Source: Rhizobiales bacterium TNE-4
Lineage (GTDB): Bacteria; Pseudomonadota; Alphaproteobacteria; Rhizobiales; Beijerinckiaceae
DNA length: 64,000 bases
Direction: 5' to 3'
Assembly (NCBI GenBank): GCA_019083985.1
Contig: JAHRCV010000001.1
Coordinates: 930,001 to 994,000 of the forward strand
Part shown: positions 31,041-45,144 of the stretch, one piece after another
Layout: the number at the start of each line of letters is the position of its first letter
Position numbering within the stretch: position 1 is the stretch's first letter
Position numbers and translations under genes: made by a program
The notes under the pieces: generated by a model
What the model saw: only the letters and a program-made list of their open reading frames with translations
The model's database searches: none
What the model was told of the DNA's origin: nothing

Positions 31041-32050
31041 GACAAGGCGGCCTCAAGCGCGCGTTCGACGCGCACGGTGGAGCCAACATCTTCGAGCGGA
31101 TTTTTGCGCAGGCGGTGGCGCAGAACGGACGGCGCAACCGTTTTCAGATGCGCAAGCGTCACGGATTTCTTGCCCTCAAGTGCCGCAAGAGCGCGCGCCG
31201 CGCGCATCAGCGTGAGTTCACCGCGCAAACCATCCGTGCCAAGTGCGAGACACAGCGCCGCTGATTTCTCTAAAATCTCCGGCGGCAGATCGACATCGTC
31301 CAGTTTTTTGCGTGCGGCTACAATGGCTTTGCGCAGTTTCTCCGCTTCCTTTGTGAACTGGGCGATGAAACCGGCGCGATCACGCTCGAACGCGTCGCGG
31401 CGTTTGACCACTTCGATCCGGGTCGCAATATCGGTGGGTGTGCGCACTTCGACGCACAGGCCAAAGCGATCCAGCAATTGCGGGCGCAATTCGCCTTCTT
31501 CCGGGTTGCCGCTGCCAACGAGCACGAATTTTGCCGGATGGCGGACGCTCAAACCCTCGCGTTCGACAAGGTTTTCGCCTGACGCTGTCACGTCAAGCAG
31601 CACGTCGACAAGATGATCTTCGAGCAGATTGACCTCGTCGATATAGAGAAAGCCGCCATGAGCGCGGGCGAGCAGGCCAGGCTCGAATTTCTTCTCGCCA
31701 TGGGCGAGCGCGCGTTCAAGATCGAGCGCGCCAACGATGCGATCCTCGGTGGCACCAAGCGGGAGATCGACCACCGGCACTTTCGATTTGACCGTTTTGC
31801 GTTTGCTGCCGGTTTCGCATGCGCCGCAGAGGCCCGCTTCATGTTGGGGCGCACAGCCATAGGGGCAGCCTTCCACCGTCTCGCGTTCGGGCAGGAGATC
31901 GGCCAAAGCGCGAATGGCGGTGGATTTGCCGGTGCCGCGATCGCCAAACACCAAAACGCCGCCGATCGTCGGATCGATGGCGGCCAGCATCAGTGCGCGT
32001 TTCATCTCGTCTTGACCGACGAGCGCGGCAAAGGGGTAGTTCAATGACAT
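31037..32050 (-). CDS. bchI: Magnesium chelatase ATPase subunit I
   Basis: A 337-residue AAA+ ATPase driving Mg insertion with BchD and BchH. The Walker A motif is VFGDRGTGKSTAIRAL, Walker B is GFLYIDEVNLLEDH, and VLVGSGNPEEGELRPQLLDR carries sensor 1 and the arginine finger. The ATG at 32050 gives MSLNYPFAALVGQDEM, matching the family core start. A longer form from ATG 32128 (26 extra residues) shares its A with the ispH stop and cannot be excluded. Confidence 0.95.
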   Translation of the reverse strand: MSLNYPFAALVGQDEMKRALMLAAIDPTIGGVLVFGDRGTGKSTAIRALADLLPERETVEGCPYGCAPQHEAGLCGACETGSKRKTVKSKVPVVDLPLGATEDRIVGALDLERALAHGEKKFEPGLLARAHGGFLYIDEVNLLEDHLVDVLLDVTASGENLVEREGLSVRHPAKFVLVGSGNPEEGELRPQLLDRFGLCVEVRTPTDIATRIEVVKRRDAFERDRAGFIAQFTKEAEKLRKAIVAARKKLDDVDLPPEILEKSAALCLALGTDGLRGELTLMRAARALAALEGKKSVTLAHLKTVAPSVLRHRLRKNPLEDVGSTVRVERALEAALS

Positions 32051-32127
32051 TGGCTTCGCCCTGTTGGTCTCGGTCTTATACAGGGGGAAGTCGGTTTTGT
32101 AGCTTGGGCTTTTGATGGTGCCGTGCA

Positions 32128-33093
32128 TCAGACCCGTGCGCCTTCCGCCAGTTCGAGGAGCCGTTCGGGGGTCTTGAAGACGACATTTTCCTCGCGTCCG
32201 GCGAGGATTTCGACCGAAATCGTCCGCCAGCGCGCCAAAGCGGCCAAGGTGGCTTCCACCAGCGTCTCAGGCGCAGAGGCTCCCGCCGTCAGACCCATAC
32301 AGGCGACGCCATCGAGCCAGGCTGGGTCGAGCGATTGCGGCCCGTCGATGAGATAGCTCGGGACGCCATCGGCTTCGGCCAATTCACGCAGCCGGTTCGA
32401 GTTCGAACTGTTGGCCGATCCGATCACGAGAACGAGGTTCGCCGCGCGGGTCATTTCCTTCACCGCACGCTGGCGGTTCTGCGTCGCGTAACAAATGTCG
32501 CGCGTATCGGGTCCGATGATTGTTGGATAGCGCGCCCGGAGAGCGGCAATCAGATCACGCGTGTCATCAACGCTGAGTGTCGTCTGGGTGATGAAGGCAA
32601 CCTTGTCCGGATCTGCGATCTGCAAAGCGGCAATGTCGGCGAGCGTGCCAACGACATGGAGCCGCCCGCCAATCTGGCCGCGGGTTCCTTCGACTTCGGG
32701 GTGCCCGGCATGGCCGATCAAGATCACGTCGAAGCCGCGTTCGGCATAGCGGCGGCCTTCATTATGAACCTTGTGGACAAGCGGGCAGGTCGCATCGATG
32801 ACATCGAGACGTCGTTCGGCCGCGGCTCGCTCGACGTCTTTCGAAACGCCATGGGCGGAGAAGATCGTCAGGGCGCCCTCGGGGATTTGATCCGTCTCGT
32901 CGACAAAGACAGCGCCGCGCCCTTTCAGCGTTTCGACCACATGCTTGTTGTGGACGATTTCATGCCGCACATAGACGGGGTTTTTGCCGAGCGTCAGCGC
33001 GCGCTCGACAATGTCGATGGCGCGGACCACACCGGCGCAAAAGCCGCGCGGATTGGCAAGCAGGATCTTCAGGGGCGGCAGCGCGGCAGCCAT
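32128..33093 (-). CDS. ispH: 4-hydroxy-3-methylbut-2-enyl diphosphate reductase
   Basis: A 321-residue [4Fe-4S] enzyme making IPP and DMAPP in the last step of the MEP pathway. Its three cluster cysteines are in ANPRGFCAGVVRAID, DATCPLVHKVH and RDICYATQNRQ. The catalytic Glu-Thr region (AFITQTTLSVDDT) is present. It is embedded between hemA (3-base gap) and bchI in the superoperon, linking isoprenoid supply to pigment synthesis. Confidence 0.97.
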   Translation of the reverse strand: MAAALPPLKILLANPRGFCAGVVRAIDIVERALTLGKNPVYVRHEIVHNKHVVETLKGRGAVFVDETDQIPEGALTIFSAHGVSKDVERAAAERRLDVIDATCPLVHKVHNEGRRYAERGFDVILIGHAGHPEVEGTRGQIGGRLHVVGTLADIAALQIADPDKVAFITQTTLSVDDTRDLIAALRARYPTIIGPDTRDICYATQNRQRAVKEMTRAANLVLVIGSANSSNSNRLRELAEADGVPSYLIDGPQSLDPAWLDGVACMGLTAGASAPETLVEATLAALARWRTISVEILAGREENVVFKTPERLLELAEGARV

Positions 33094-33096
33094 GGA

Positions 33097-34308
33097 TCAG
33101 GCCGCGCGCTTCAGGCCGAGTTCCGACCAGATCGCCGAAAGCGTATCGACGAGATAGTCGATATCGGCGTCGGTATGAAGCGGGCCCGGCGTAAAGCGCA
33201 GACGCTCGGTCCCGCGCGGCACGGTCGGATAATTGATCGGCTGCACATAGATGCCGAACTCTTCCAAGAGCACGTCGCTGATCTGCTTGCAGCGGACCGG
33301 ATCGCCCACCATCACCGGGACGATGTGGCTCGGATTATCCTTATGCGGAATATCGGCCGCATCGAGCTTGCGCCGCAAATAGGCGACGCGATCCTTTTGG
33401 CGGTCGCGTTCCGCCGAACTTGCCTTGAGATGACGAATGCTTGCCGCCGCACCGGCGGCGACCGCAGGCGGCATGGAGGTAGAGAAGATAAAGCCAGAGG
33501 CGAAGCTGCGCACGAAATCGCACAATGCCGCCGATCCAGCGATATAGCCGCCATGCACGCCAAACGCTTTGCCAAGCGTGCCTTCGATCAGCGTGAGGCG
33601 GTGGGCAACACCATCGCGCTCGGCAACTCCGCCGCCGCGCGGGCCGTAAAGGCCGACACCGTGCACTTCGTCGAGATAGGTCATGGCGTTATGCTTTTCA
33701 GCGACGTCGCAGATCTCAGCGATCGGCGCAATATCGCCATCCATGGAATAGACGCTTTCGAACATCACGAGTTTTGGCGCGCGGGGATCAAGCTCTGACA
33801 GAAGCTGATCGAGATGTTCGGGATCATTATGGCGGAAGATGCGCTTGTCGGCGCGGCTATGGCGCAGACCTTCGATCATCGAAGCGTGGTTGCCCTCGTC
33901 GGACAAAACAACGCAGCCCGGAATGCTTGATGCAATCGTGGAGATGCTTGCCCAATTCGAGACGTAGCCCGACGTGAACAGGAGGGCCGCTTCTTTGCGA
34001 TGGAGGTCGGCCAATTCGCGTTCCAACAGCACGTGGTAATGGTTCGTGCCGGAAATGTTGCGCGTGCCGCCAGCACCAGCGCCGCATTTATCAAGGGCTT
34101 CATGCATCGCAGCGAGGACGGACGGGTTTTGGCCCATGCCGAGATAATCGTTCGAGCACCAGACAGTGACGTCCTTCTTGCCCTTGCTGCCATGATAGGT
34201 GGCGCGCGGGAATGATCCGACTTGCCGTTCAAGATCGGCGAAGACGCGGTAACGACCCTCTTTGCGCAGGAGACCTAATTGGTCGCGGAAAAACATTTCG
34301 TAATTCAT
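33097..34308 (-). CDS. hemA: 5-aminolevulinate synthase
   Basis: A 403-residue PLP enzyme condensing glycine with succinyl-CoA, the first committed step of tetrapyrrole synthesis in Alphaproteobacteria. The N-terminus [20 protein letters not shown] and [13 protein letters not shown] are characteristic. The PLP-binding Lys lies in [18 protein letters not shown], and the [13 protein letters not shown] block is conserved. AGGAG precedes the ATG at 34308, which overlaps the puhE stop by 4 bases. A second hemA copy elsewhere would be usual in phototrophs. Confidence 0.97.
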   Translation of the reverse strand: MNYEMFFRDQLGLLRKEGRYRVFADLERQVGSFPRATYHGSKGKKDVTVWCSNDYLGMGQNPSVLAAMHEALDKCGAGAGGTRNISGTNHYHVLLERELADLHRKEAALLFTSGYVSNWASISTIASSIPGCVVLSDEGNHASMIEGLRHSRADKRIFRHNDPEHLDQLLSELDPRAPKLVMFESVYSMDGDIAPIAEICDVAEKHNAMTYLDEVHGVGLYGPRGGGVAERDGVAHRLTLIEGTLGKAFGVHGGYIAGSAALCDFVRSFASGFIFSTSMPPAVAAGAAASIRHLKASSAERDRQKDRVAYLRRKLDAADIPHKDNPSHIVPVMVGDPVRCKQISDVLLEEFGIYVQPINYPTVPRGTERLRFTPGPLHTDADIDYLVDTLSAIWSELGLKRAA

Positions 34309-35132
34309 GACTCGGCTCCTTTGACTTTGGAGAGCGCCGGGGTGGGAAGGACGGGCAGGGATTGGGCGGCGGTTTTTACATGGGAATGGAAAGCCCAACG
34401 CCAGAGATGATCAGCCCCGATGGGGCAGGCGAGAAACCAATGCTCGATCACACCGAGCACAGCGAAAGCGGCGAGGAAGGAGGCGGCTGCACGCGCCGCG
34501 CTGCCATCCGCGGTTTGCCCAGCCGCTGCGCACAGAAGAACCGCAGCGATGGTGGCAAGGGTGACGGTGAGCGCAAAGAGCCCGCTGACAGGCCGCTCGC
34601 GAAAATAGGTGGCGAGGTAACGCAATTGTTCGGGCAGGAAGTGACCCGGGGCATGCGGCACGCCGAAAAACAGATTGAGCTTGGTCGACAGCCGCAGTGC
34701 CCAAAGCAGCGCGAAGAGATGCAGAGCGAAATGTTGCGTGTCACCCCATGTGATGATGGCGATCGCCACACCGGAGAGGATGAGCCCAGCTTCATGATAA
34801 AGCACGCTGTCGAGGGCGGCACGGAAACGTTCCATGCCAACCGCACCTTCAGGGCAGGGGCGTTGCACGGGTCCCGTCAACACGCCGAGCAGGAAAGTCG
34901 TTTCGTTCCAAGCCCAAATACCAAGCACGGCAAGGAAGGAAAGGTAGATTGCTGTGACGTCGGTCGCGCCACGCAATTGGTAGAGCGCTACACCGCTGCC
35001 GATGAGGATGAGCGTGCTGCCCATCAGCGTCCAGCGATGCGTGCGCGCCGGCAATCCGTCGAGCCATAGAATGATCCCGGTGGCGAACCACCAGGTAAAT
35101 AGCGCGAAGAGGGCCGGCGCGGCGTAATCCAT
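34305..35132 (-). CDS. puhE: Photosynthetic complex assembly protein PuhE
   Basis: A 275-residue membrane protein with seven to eight hydrophobic helices. It has the family core [35 protein letters not shown] and [20 protein letters not shown]. PuhE is reported in Rhodobacter as a modulator of bacteriochlorophyll production in the puh operon. ATG 32 bases before position 35100 (35132) is used; a GTG at 35135 is alternative. It lies between acsF and hemA, its usual place. Confidence 0.92.
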   Translation of the reverse strand: MDYAAPALFALFTWWFATGIILWLDGLPARTHRWTLMGSTLILIGSGVALYQLRGATDVTAIYLSFLAVLGIWAWNETTFLLGVLTGPVQRPCPEGAVGMERFRAALDSVLYHEAGLILSGVAIAIITWGDTQHFALHLFALLWALRLSTKLNLFFGVPHAPGHFLPEQLRYLATYFRERPVSGLFALTVTLATIAAVLLCAAAGQTADGSAARAAASFLAAFAVLGVIEHWFLACPIGADHLWRWAFHSHVKTAAQSLPVLPTPALSKVKGAES

Positions 35133-35135
35133 CAC

Positions 35136-36203
35136 TCACCACACCGGCTGGAGGCGCGCCGAGGCGGGCAGTTCATTGGTCTTCACCGGCTGGAAGTAGA
35201 GGCGGCCAAACACGAGAGCGGCCTTGCCGGCATTCCAATAACGCTTGAGCGCACCGGAGAGGCCGCCTTCCTTGCGGGCTTCATTGATTTCTTCCGAGAT
35301 CTTCCAGAGCTTATGCAGCCCTTCGCGGAAGACCGGATTATCGATATCCAGCGTCAGCGGGAACACTTGCTTGGAGATCTCGTTGCAGGTGCGGAAGACG
35401 CGGAAATCATAATCGTCGATATCGATGCCGAGGCCACGATGAAAGGCCGGGCGCATATGATCGCGCACATACATCGTGGCGTAGACGGCGAGCAGGAAGA
35501 AGCGGATCCAATATTTGTTATGGCCTTCCAGCAGATGCGGATTGGCGCGCATCAGAAGTGCGAAGGCTTCGCCATGACGGAATTCGTCATTGCACCATTC
35601 CTGGAACCATTTGAAAATCGGATGGAACCGTTGCTCGGGATGACGCTCGAGATGGCGGAAGATCGTAATGTAACGCGCATAGCCGATCTTCTCGGAGAGG
35701 TAGGTGGCGTAGTAGATATATTTTGGCTTGAAGTAGGTGTACTTCTTCGCCCGCGCCAAGAACCCCATATCGACACCGACGCCGATATCCTTCAGCGCCT
35801 CATTGATGAAACCGGCATGGCGGGCTTCATCGCGGCTCATGAAAGTAAAGAGATCGCGGATTTCCTTGTTGGTCATCCGCTTCTTGAGCTCGGCATAGAG
35901 TACGCAACCCGAGAATTCGGCCGTGAGCGAAGAGACCAGAAAATCCTTCAGCTCGATTTGCAGATCGGGCGGCAATTTCGACATGTCGATCGCGAATTCG
36001 TCCGTCTTGACGAAATGACCCTTGTTTGGATCGGCGCGCATCTCATCCATCAGCGCGTCCCATTCGCGGCGAACCGGCTCGACATCGAGCGCGTTCACTT
36101 CGGCATGGTTGGTCGTGTAGAACCGCGGGCTGAGGATGGTGTCCTCAAGGGCGAGGTCTGTTGAGTTGAGGGCAATCGTGCCCCCGCCACCTTCGAGTCT
36201 CAT
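35136..36203 (-). CDS. acsF: Mg-protoporphyrin IX monomethyl ester cyclase, O2-dependent
   Basis: A 355-residue diiron protein forming the isocyclic ring E of bacteriochlorophyll with molecular oxygen. Diiron ligands are visible in [17 protein letters not shown] (ExxH type) and [15 protein letters not shown]. The start [20 protein letters not shown] is typical. It is encoded in the puh region. The O2-independent cyclase bchE is not in this window. Confidence 0.97.
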   Translation of the reverse strand: MRLEGGGGTIALNSTDLALEDTILSPRFYTTNHAEVNALDVEPVRREWDALMDEMRADPNKGHFVKTDEFAIDMSKLPPDLQIELKDFLVSSLTAEFSGCVLYAELKKRMTNKEIRDLFTFMSRDEARHAGFINEALKDIGVGVDMGFLARAKKYTYFKPKYIYYATYLSEKIGYARYITIFRHLERHPEQRFHPIFKWFQEWCNDEFRHGEAFALLMRANPHLLEGHNKYWIRFFLLAVYATMYVRDHMRPAFHRGLGIDIDDYDFRVFRTCNEISKQVFPLTLDIDNPVFREGLHKLWKISEEINEARKEGGLSGALKRYWNAGKAALVFGRLYFQPVKTNELPASARLQPVW

Positions 36204-36499
36204 TGGTTTTCGCTCCCGTCCGAGAAGCCGACTTCATAAAGTTCGGTAATTTCACGATAGCCTTGGCCGCGCGCGATCAAACGATCGATGAAATTGCCGC
36301 GCGTGACTGTGGCCGTGCAATGCGCTTTCAACTTCCCGCCAAAGGGTGGCATGGCGGGAGGATCTTTCACGATGACCTCGTCGCCGGGTTCTGGATGAAC
36401 ACCGTCAAGCGAGACATGGGCATGCAGGCTTTCGCCCGTATGTTCGATTTCAACCGTGCAGGGCACGTCAAAGCTGTGGCGCAGAAGATTTAAGCTCAT
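36200..36499 (-). CDS. Conserved small protein of the puh operon (PuhD position)
   Basis: A 99-residue soluble protein ([20 protein letters not shown]...). The middle [20 protein letters not shown] and the C-terminal [19 protein letters not shown] suggest a small beta-barrel followed by a helix, with no membrane segment. It overlaps puhC and acsF by 4 bases on each side, so it belongs to this translation unit. Many photosynthesis clusters have a small unnamed gene here. The function is unknown to me; AcsF or assembly partner is only a guess from position. Confidence 0.8.
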   Translation of the reverse strand: MSLNLLRHSFDVPCTVEIEHTGESLHAHVSLDGVHPEPGDEVIVKDPPAMPPFGGKLKAHCTATVTRGNFIDRLIARGQGYREITELYEVGFSDGSENQ

Positions 36500-36954
36500 G
36501 AGCGCACCTCCCGCGAGGGCAAAAGTTTGGCAAAGGCGTCGCGATTGGTTGGGCCGAAACCGTCGAGATCGACGATGCGGCCCGTCGATGTGTCTTCAAT
36601 CGTGAGACGGCCATCGGCGCGGCGGGCGAGAATGAAGGCGTCAGCATTGGCAAGCTGTGATGCACGACGGTCGCGCGCAAAGCCGCGCAGGACGCCGCGG
36701 ATGAAGCCGCCATCGCCAGGTTCAATCAGAGCGATGACGCGGCCATCTTTTGCATCGGTGAGCAGAATGCCGCCTTCGGCGCGGTCTTGCGCGATGAAGG
36801 CGCGCGTTTCGATCGTGGCTTCGCGCTGCGATCGTGTGGTGCCCACATCGCCATAACGCGCTGCGGCCGCAAGGCCGAGCGAGGCGAGGATGAGCGCTCC
36901 TCCCGCAATCAGGATCGATCGGGGAAAAGGCTTTTCTGCGAAGAGGGTGGTCAT
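36496..36954 (-). CDS. puhC: Photosynthetic complex assembly protein PuhC
   Basis: A 152-residue bitopic protein with one N-terminal helix (SILIAGGALILASLGLAAAA). A periplasmic domain follows: LLTDAKDGRVIALIEPGDGG, FIRGVLRGFARDRRASQL, and TGRIVDLDGFGPTNRDAFAK. These are PuhC signatures; the protein assists LH1-RC assembly in Rhodobacter. ATG at 36954 is chosen by family length over upstream in-frame starts. Confidence 0.92.
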   Translation of the reverse strand: MTTLFAEKPFPRSILIAGGALILASLGLAAAARYGDVGTTRSQREATIETRAFIAQDRAEGGILLTDAKDGRVIALIEPGDGGFIRGVLRGFARDRRASQLANADAFILARRADGRLTIEDTSTGRIVDLDGFGPTNRDAFAKLLPSREVRS

Positions 36955-36974
36955 CGCATCCGTCCTTTCAGGTT

Positions 36975-37652
36975 TCAGGAAGGCATATTCAATGAAGGCA
37001 TGGCGGCTGTCGGCGCCGTCATGCCGGGTGATGAGGAGGGGCGCTCTTGCGCCATCTTGCTGGCTGCGCGCGGGACCTGTCCGCCCAACGCTTCGGCCAG
37101 TGCTGCTGCGACGCGCTCGGGATTGGGTACGGCACGCAGCATCGGTTCGGGATGAGTGAGGCGCCAAGGCCGCACATTCGGCCAAGCGAGCATCCATGCC
37201 ACACGTTCGGGCTTGGCGATGGCGAGCGGAAAATCACCCGTGCCATCAGCATGCACTTTCATGCCGGCATTTTCGATGTAGCGCAGTGGCAGATTGAGTG
37301 TGCCGCTCAGCGCGATCCCCGATTTGATCAGCACGCGCTTCGTGGTGATCGCATAGGCGGTGTTTCGTGCTGAGAGCCAAGCCAAGAGCGTCACGAGACC
37401 GAGCGCCAAACCGGCGAGCGGCAACAGCATCGATGCATAGGAAAGCGCATCGAGCAGGGTACGACCATCGGAGAGGGCCGATGCCACGCGCCAGACCATC
37501 AGCGCAAAGAAGTAGAGCGCTAGGCCACGGATGTGAAAGGCGCGGCGGGCGAGCGGCCAGAATTCCGGGCCGCCCTTCCACACAAGCTTCTCACCTTCAG
37601 GTAGTTGCTGAAGCCGTTCGTTGAGCGACGGTTCGTAATCGTCGTCGTTCAT
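36975..37652 (-). CDS. puhB: Photosynthetic complex assembly protein PuhB
   Basis: A 225-residue membrane protein. A short cytoplasmic N-terminus (LPEGEKLVWKGGPEFWPLAR) is followed by helices at about 45-60 and 75-95. A PH-like segment is then visible (AYAITTKRVLIKSGIALSGT, NLPLRYIENAGM). PuhB assists reaction-centre assembly. Its ATG overlaps the puhA stop by 4 bases; a 20-base gap separates it from puhC. Confidence 0.93.
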   Translation of the reverse strand: MNDDDYEPSLNERLQQLPEGEKLVWKGGPEFWPLARRAFHIRGLALYFFALMVWRVASALSDGRTLLDALSYASMLLPLAGLALGLVTLLAWLSARNTAYAITTKRVLIKSGIALSGTLNLPLRYIENAGMKVHADGTGDFPLAIAKPERVAWMLAWPNVRPWRLTHPEPMLRAVPNPERVAAALAEALGGQVPRAASKMAQERPSSSPGMTAPTAAMPSLNMPS

Positions 37653-38419
37653 ATGAACGGCTCCTGACGCTCGGGCGTGGCGTAGAAGTAGCCGCCACCG
37701 AAATAGCCCATGATCTTGTCTTCCTCGAGCAGCGTGACGCTGTCGGGTTTCTTGGTCGTGGGCACATGTTCAAACTGGTCGCCCACGAGCGCGTTGACCT
37801 TGACCTTGTCACCCCAGATGAAAGCGACCGGGACCGGGATAAGCACGCTGCGGCCGCCCTTCGACTTCATTTCGAAATAACGGAAGAGGAACTCGGCCTG
37901 ATCGATCCAGAGATCGGTGATCGTGCCAACCTTGGTGCCCTTCGCATCGACGACATCGAAGCCACGGGGATCCTTGTCGCGGCTGCTGACGTGGAATTCA
38001 CCTGCAACGCGCAGCGGCACGATCTTGATACCGCCATCGGCGAGAAGATCGGGCTCGTCGGCGCGATCAGCGTAAGAGGCCGGACCAACCTGGTCGCGCA
38101 GCGGATCGCCGGTCGGGGCGAATGGTGCGCCGAAATAGGGGGCGACCTTTTCGAGCGGCAGGTTGCGCGTGTCCTTCGGGGCGCCGCCGGGTGCCTGCAC
38201 TTCGCCGCCATGCGGCAACAGGAAGGTTTTCGGCGAGGGAATGGACGGGAAACCTTCGAGATGGCGGACGCTGCCGTTCACGCCGTCGGCGATGAGCGGA
38301 TAGCCTTCGCGCTTGCTCTCGCGATGGAGATACAAGATCAGGGCGCCGAAGAATGCCCAGAAGAGATACAGCACGATCTGCGCGAGATCGACGCCTTGGG
38401 TGAATTCAATAAACATCAT
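37649..38419 (-). CDS. puhA: Photosynthetic reaction centre H subunit
   Basis: A 256-residue subunit capping the cytoplasmic face of the L-M core. One N-terminal helix (VDLAQIVLYLFWAFFGALIL) is followed by YLHRESKREGYPL, LPHGGEVQAPG and a PRC-barrel domain (RGFDVVDAKGTKVGTITDLW, about 145-240). The length is typical. The RBS GGAGGTCC lies just upstream of the double ATG at 38419. A 26-base gap separates it from lhaA. Confidence 0.97.
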   Translation of the reverse strand: MMFIEFTQGVDLAQIVLYLFWAFFGALILYLHRESKREGYPLIADGVNGSVRHLEGFPSIPSPKTFLLPHGGEVQAPGGAPKDTRNLPLEKVAPYFGAPFAPTGDPLRDQVGPASYADRADEPDLLADGGIKIVPLRVAGEFHVSSRDKDPRGFDVVDAKGTKVGTITDLWIDQAEFLFRYFEMKSKGGRSVLIPVPVAFIWGDKVKVNALVGDQFEHVPTTKKPDSVTLLEEDKIMGYFGGGYFYATPERQEPFI

Positions 38420-38445
38420 GGACCTCCTGATGTTGCGCTTCGGGC

Positions 38446-39879
38446 TCAGCCGGGGAGTTCGCCGAGACCGAATTTCCGTGAAGAGTTGAGAGCCGGCGCG
38501 CGCCAATGACGCGCGAGCGGCCCGATGACGATGAGAGCGGCAAGAAGAAGAAGAATTTCGAGATTGTAGACGACGCCATAAGAGGGCGCCGCACCCTCGA
38601 AGGCTTTGCCAAGCACACCCCGCGCCGAGAGCGCAGCGATGAATTCCTGCAGACCGCCACCAATGATCATGGCGAGACCAGCACCTGTGGCCTGCACAGC
38701 GCCCCATGCGCCGAGGGCAAGCCCGTTGCGGCCTGAATCGAGACCCATCGCCGCGGTGAGCGTGCCGACCGAAAACAGCCCGCCCGAAAAGCCGATGATG
38801 AACGCGCCCACGCGGAAGAGAAACGGGCTCTCAACGGGCGCCGCAATCAGCACCATGGCGAAGCCGGGAAGGCCGAGCGCGACGCCATAAGCGGCAAGGC
38901 GGTAGGGATCCATGCCGCGCGTCAAGGTCCACGCCGCAAGCCCAAACGCGCCGAGGGCGCCCGCTGCCAAAAGCGCGGTCAGAAACGTTGTCGCACTCAC
39001 CGGCAGGCCCAGCACTTCGCCGCCATAAGGTTCAAGCACGATGTCCTGCATGTTGAAGGCGAGCGTGCCAAGGAAAACGGCCAGCAGAAAGCGCTTCGCA
39101 TGCGTGGTGGCAGTGAAGGTGGCCCATGCTTCGCGGAAAGGGATTGTCGGTTCCGCAGCTGCAGCAGCGCGGGCGCGATCGCGCGGTTCCTGTTTCCACA
39201 AGGCGATGATGTTGAGAACGATCGTCACCATCGCGGCGGATTGGATGACTTGGATGAGCCGCGTCGGCGAGAAATCCGTCAGCGCAAAATAGAATGCGAT
39301 GCTCGAGAGCATCATGCCTGCGAGCAGTGTGACATACATCAGTGCCACGACACGCGGGCGGGTTTCCTCGGGCGCAAGATCGGTCGCTAAGGCGAGACCA
39401 GCCGTCTGTGTCACTTGCAAACCGGCGCCGACGAGGAGGAACGCCAAAGCTCCGGCACCCGTCGCAAACCAAACCGGCACATCGGCTGCATCCGACAAGA
39501 GCAGCAGCGCGAACGGCATGATTGAGAGACCCGCGAACTGCACCATGGTGCCGAACCAGATATAGGGGACGCGCCGCCAACCCAGAGCGGAGCGATGCCG
39601 GTCTGACTTGAAGCCGATCAAGGCCCGGAACGGGGCAAACAAAAGCGGGATGGCGACCATGATCGAGACGATGGTTGCCGACACGCCAAGCTCGACGATC
39701 ATCACACGGTTGAGGGTGCCAACGAGCAGCGCTGTTGCCATGCCCACCGAGATTTGAAACAGCGATAAACGGAGCAAGCGCGACAGCGGCAGATCGGGTG
39801 TGGCCGCATCCGCGAAGGGCAGGAACTTGGTTCCCACCTGCATCAGAAATTTCGTGCTTGCAGGGGCCAGAAACCTCAT
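38446..39879 (-). CDS. lhaA: LhaA/PucC-family light-harvesting assembly protein
   Basis: A 477-residue polytopic (about 12 helices) BCD-family MFS protein. Marks are LSLFQISVGMATALLVGTLN, NRVMIVELGVSATIVSIMVA, the RALIGFKSDRHRSALGWRRV loop and NMQDIVLEPYGGEVLG. LhaA supports LH1 assembly. It lies between bchM and puhA, its standard place, and overlaps bchM by 4 bases. A second family member is at 51975-53315. Confidence 0.95.
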   Translation of the reverse strand: MRFLAPASTKFLMQVGTKFLPFADAATPDLPLSRLLRLSLFQISVGMATALLVGTLNRVMIVELGVSATIVSIMVAIPLLFAPFRALIGFKSDRHRSALGWRRVPYIWFGTMVQFAGLSIMPFALLLLSDAADVPVWFATGAGALAFLLVGAGLQVTQTAGLALATDLAPEETRPRVVALMYVTLLAGMMLSSIAFYFALTDFSPTRLIQVIQSAAMVTIVLNIIALWKQEPRDRARAAAAAEPTIPFREAWATFTATTHAKRFLLAVFLGTLAFNMQDIVLEPYGGEVLGLPVSATTFLTALLAAGALGAFGLAAWTLTRGMDPYRLAAYGVALGLPGFAMVLIAAPVESPFLFRVGAFIIGFSGGLFSVGTLTAAMGLDSGRNGLALGAWGAVQATGAGLAMIIGGGLQEFIAALSARGVLGKAFEGAAPSYGVVYNLEILLLLAALIVIGPLARHWRAPALNSSRKFGLGELPG

Positions 39880-40576
39880 GGGCGCGTAAGCTCCATGGCT
39901 TGCGAAATATAGAAGCCGCGTGACACGCGTTTCTCACGTTCCGCCTGCAGCGCATCGAACTGGCCCTGCGCTGCGCGGCCACGCAGCCTTTCCGGGCGCA
40001 ACGGGACGATGGCGGGCGAGCGATCCGATTTCGGAAAGAGTTTACCGACGCGATGCATGGCCGCGAGGGGCAGGGTCCAAGGCGCGATGGTGAACAGGAT
40101 CGAATGGCGTGTGCGTGTCGCAATACCACTGAGGACATGGGCGACATCGGCTTCGCTATAGTGGATCAATGAATCCATCGCCACCACATGGTCGAACGTG
40201 CCGAGCGCGGGGTCATGCATGTCGCCAACCCGGAATTCGATCCGGCCTTGGCCGAGCGTGGACGGCAGGCGTTCGCGCGCAAGTTCGATCAGATTTGGCG
40301 CAATATCGATTGCCACCACATCTGCGCCGCGCTTGGCGGCTTCAACAGCAAGCGCACCCGTGCCGCAGCCAGCATCAAGAATGCGACGGCCGGACAGATC
40401 CTCCGGCAGCCATGAGAGCAGCGTGTTGCGCATCTCGTCGCGGCCTGCACGCACCGTTGCGCGGATGCGGCCAACCGGCGCATCCGACGTCAGACGCGAC
40501 CAAGCTTCAACCGCGGTGCGGTTGAAATAGGTTTCGAGCGAGGAGCGGCGATCGCGCCAGGAAGCGGTGTCAGCCA

Positions 40577-40577
<1 letters not shown>
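39876..40577 (-). CDS. bchM: Mg-protoporphyrin IX O-methyltransferase
   Basis: A 233-residue SAM-dependent enzyme methylating the ring C propionate before AcsF. The SAM site is RRILDAGCGTGALAVEAAKR with VVAIDIAPNLIELARE; DHVVAMDSLIHYSEADV is the family motif. The ATG at 40577 shares its A with the bchL stop (TGATG). Confidence 0.96.

Positions 40578-45118
<4,541 letters not shown>

Positions 45119-45144
<26 letters not shown>

Noticed and set aside
32335-33798. 487-codon plus-strand open frame opposite ispH and hemA
   Set aside because: It spans two recognised genes and their junction, and shows no domain.
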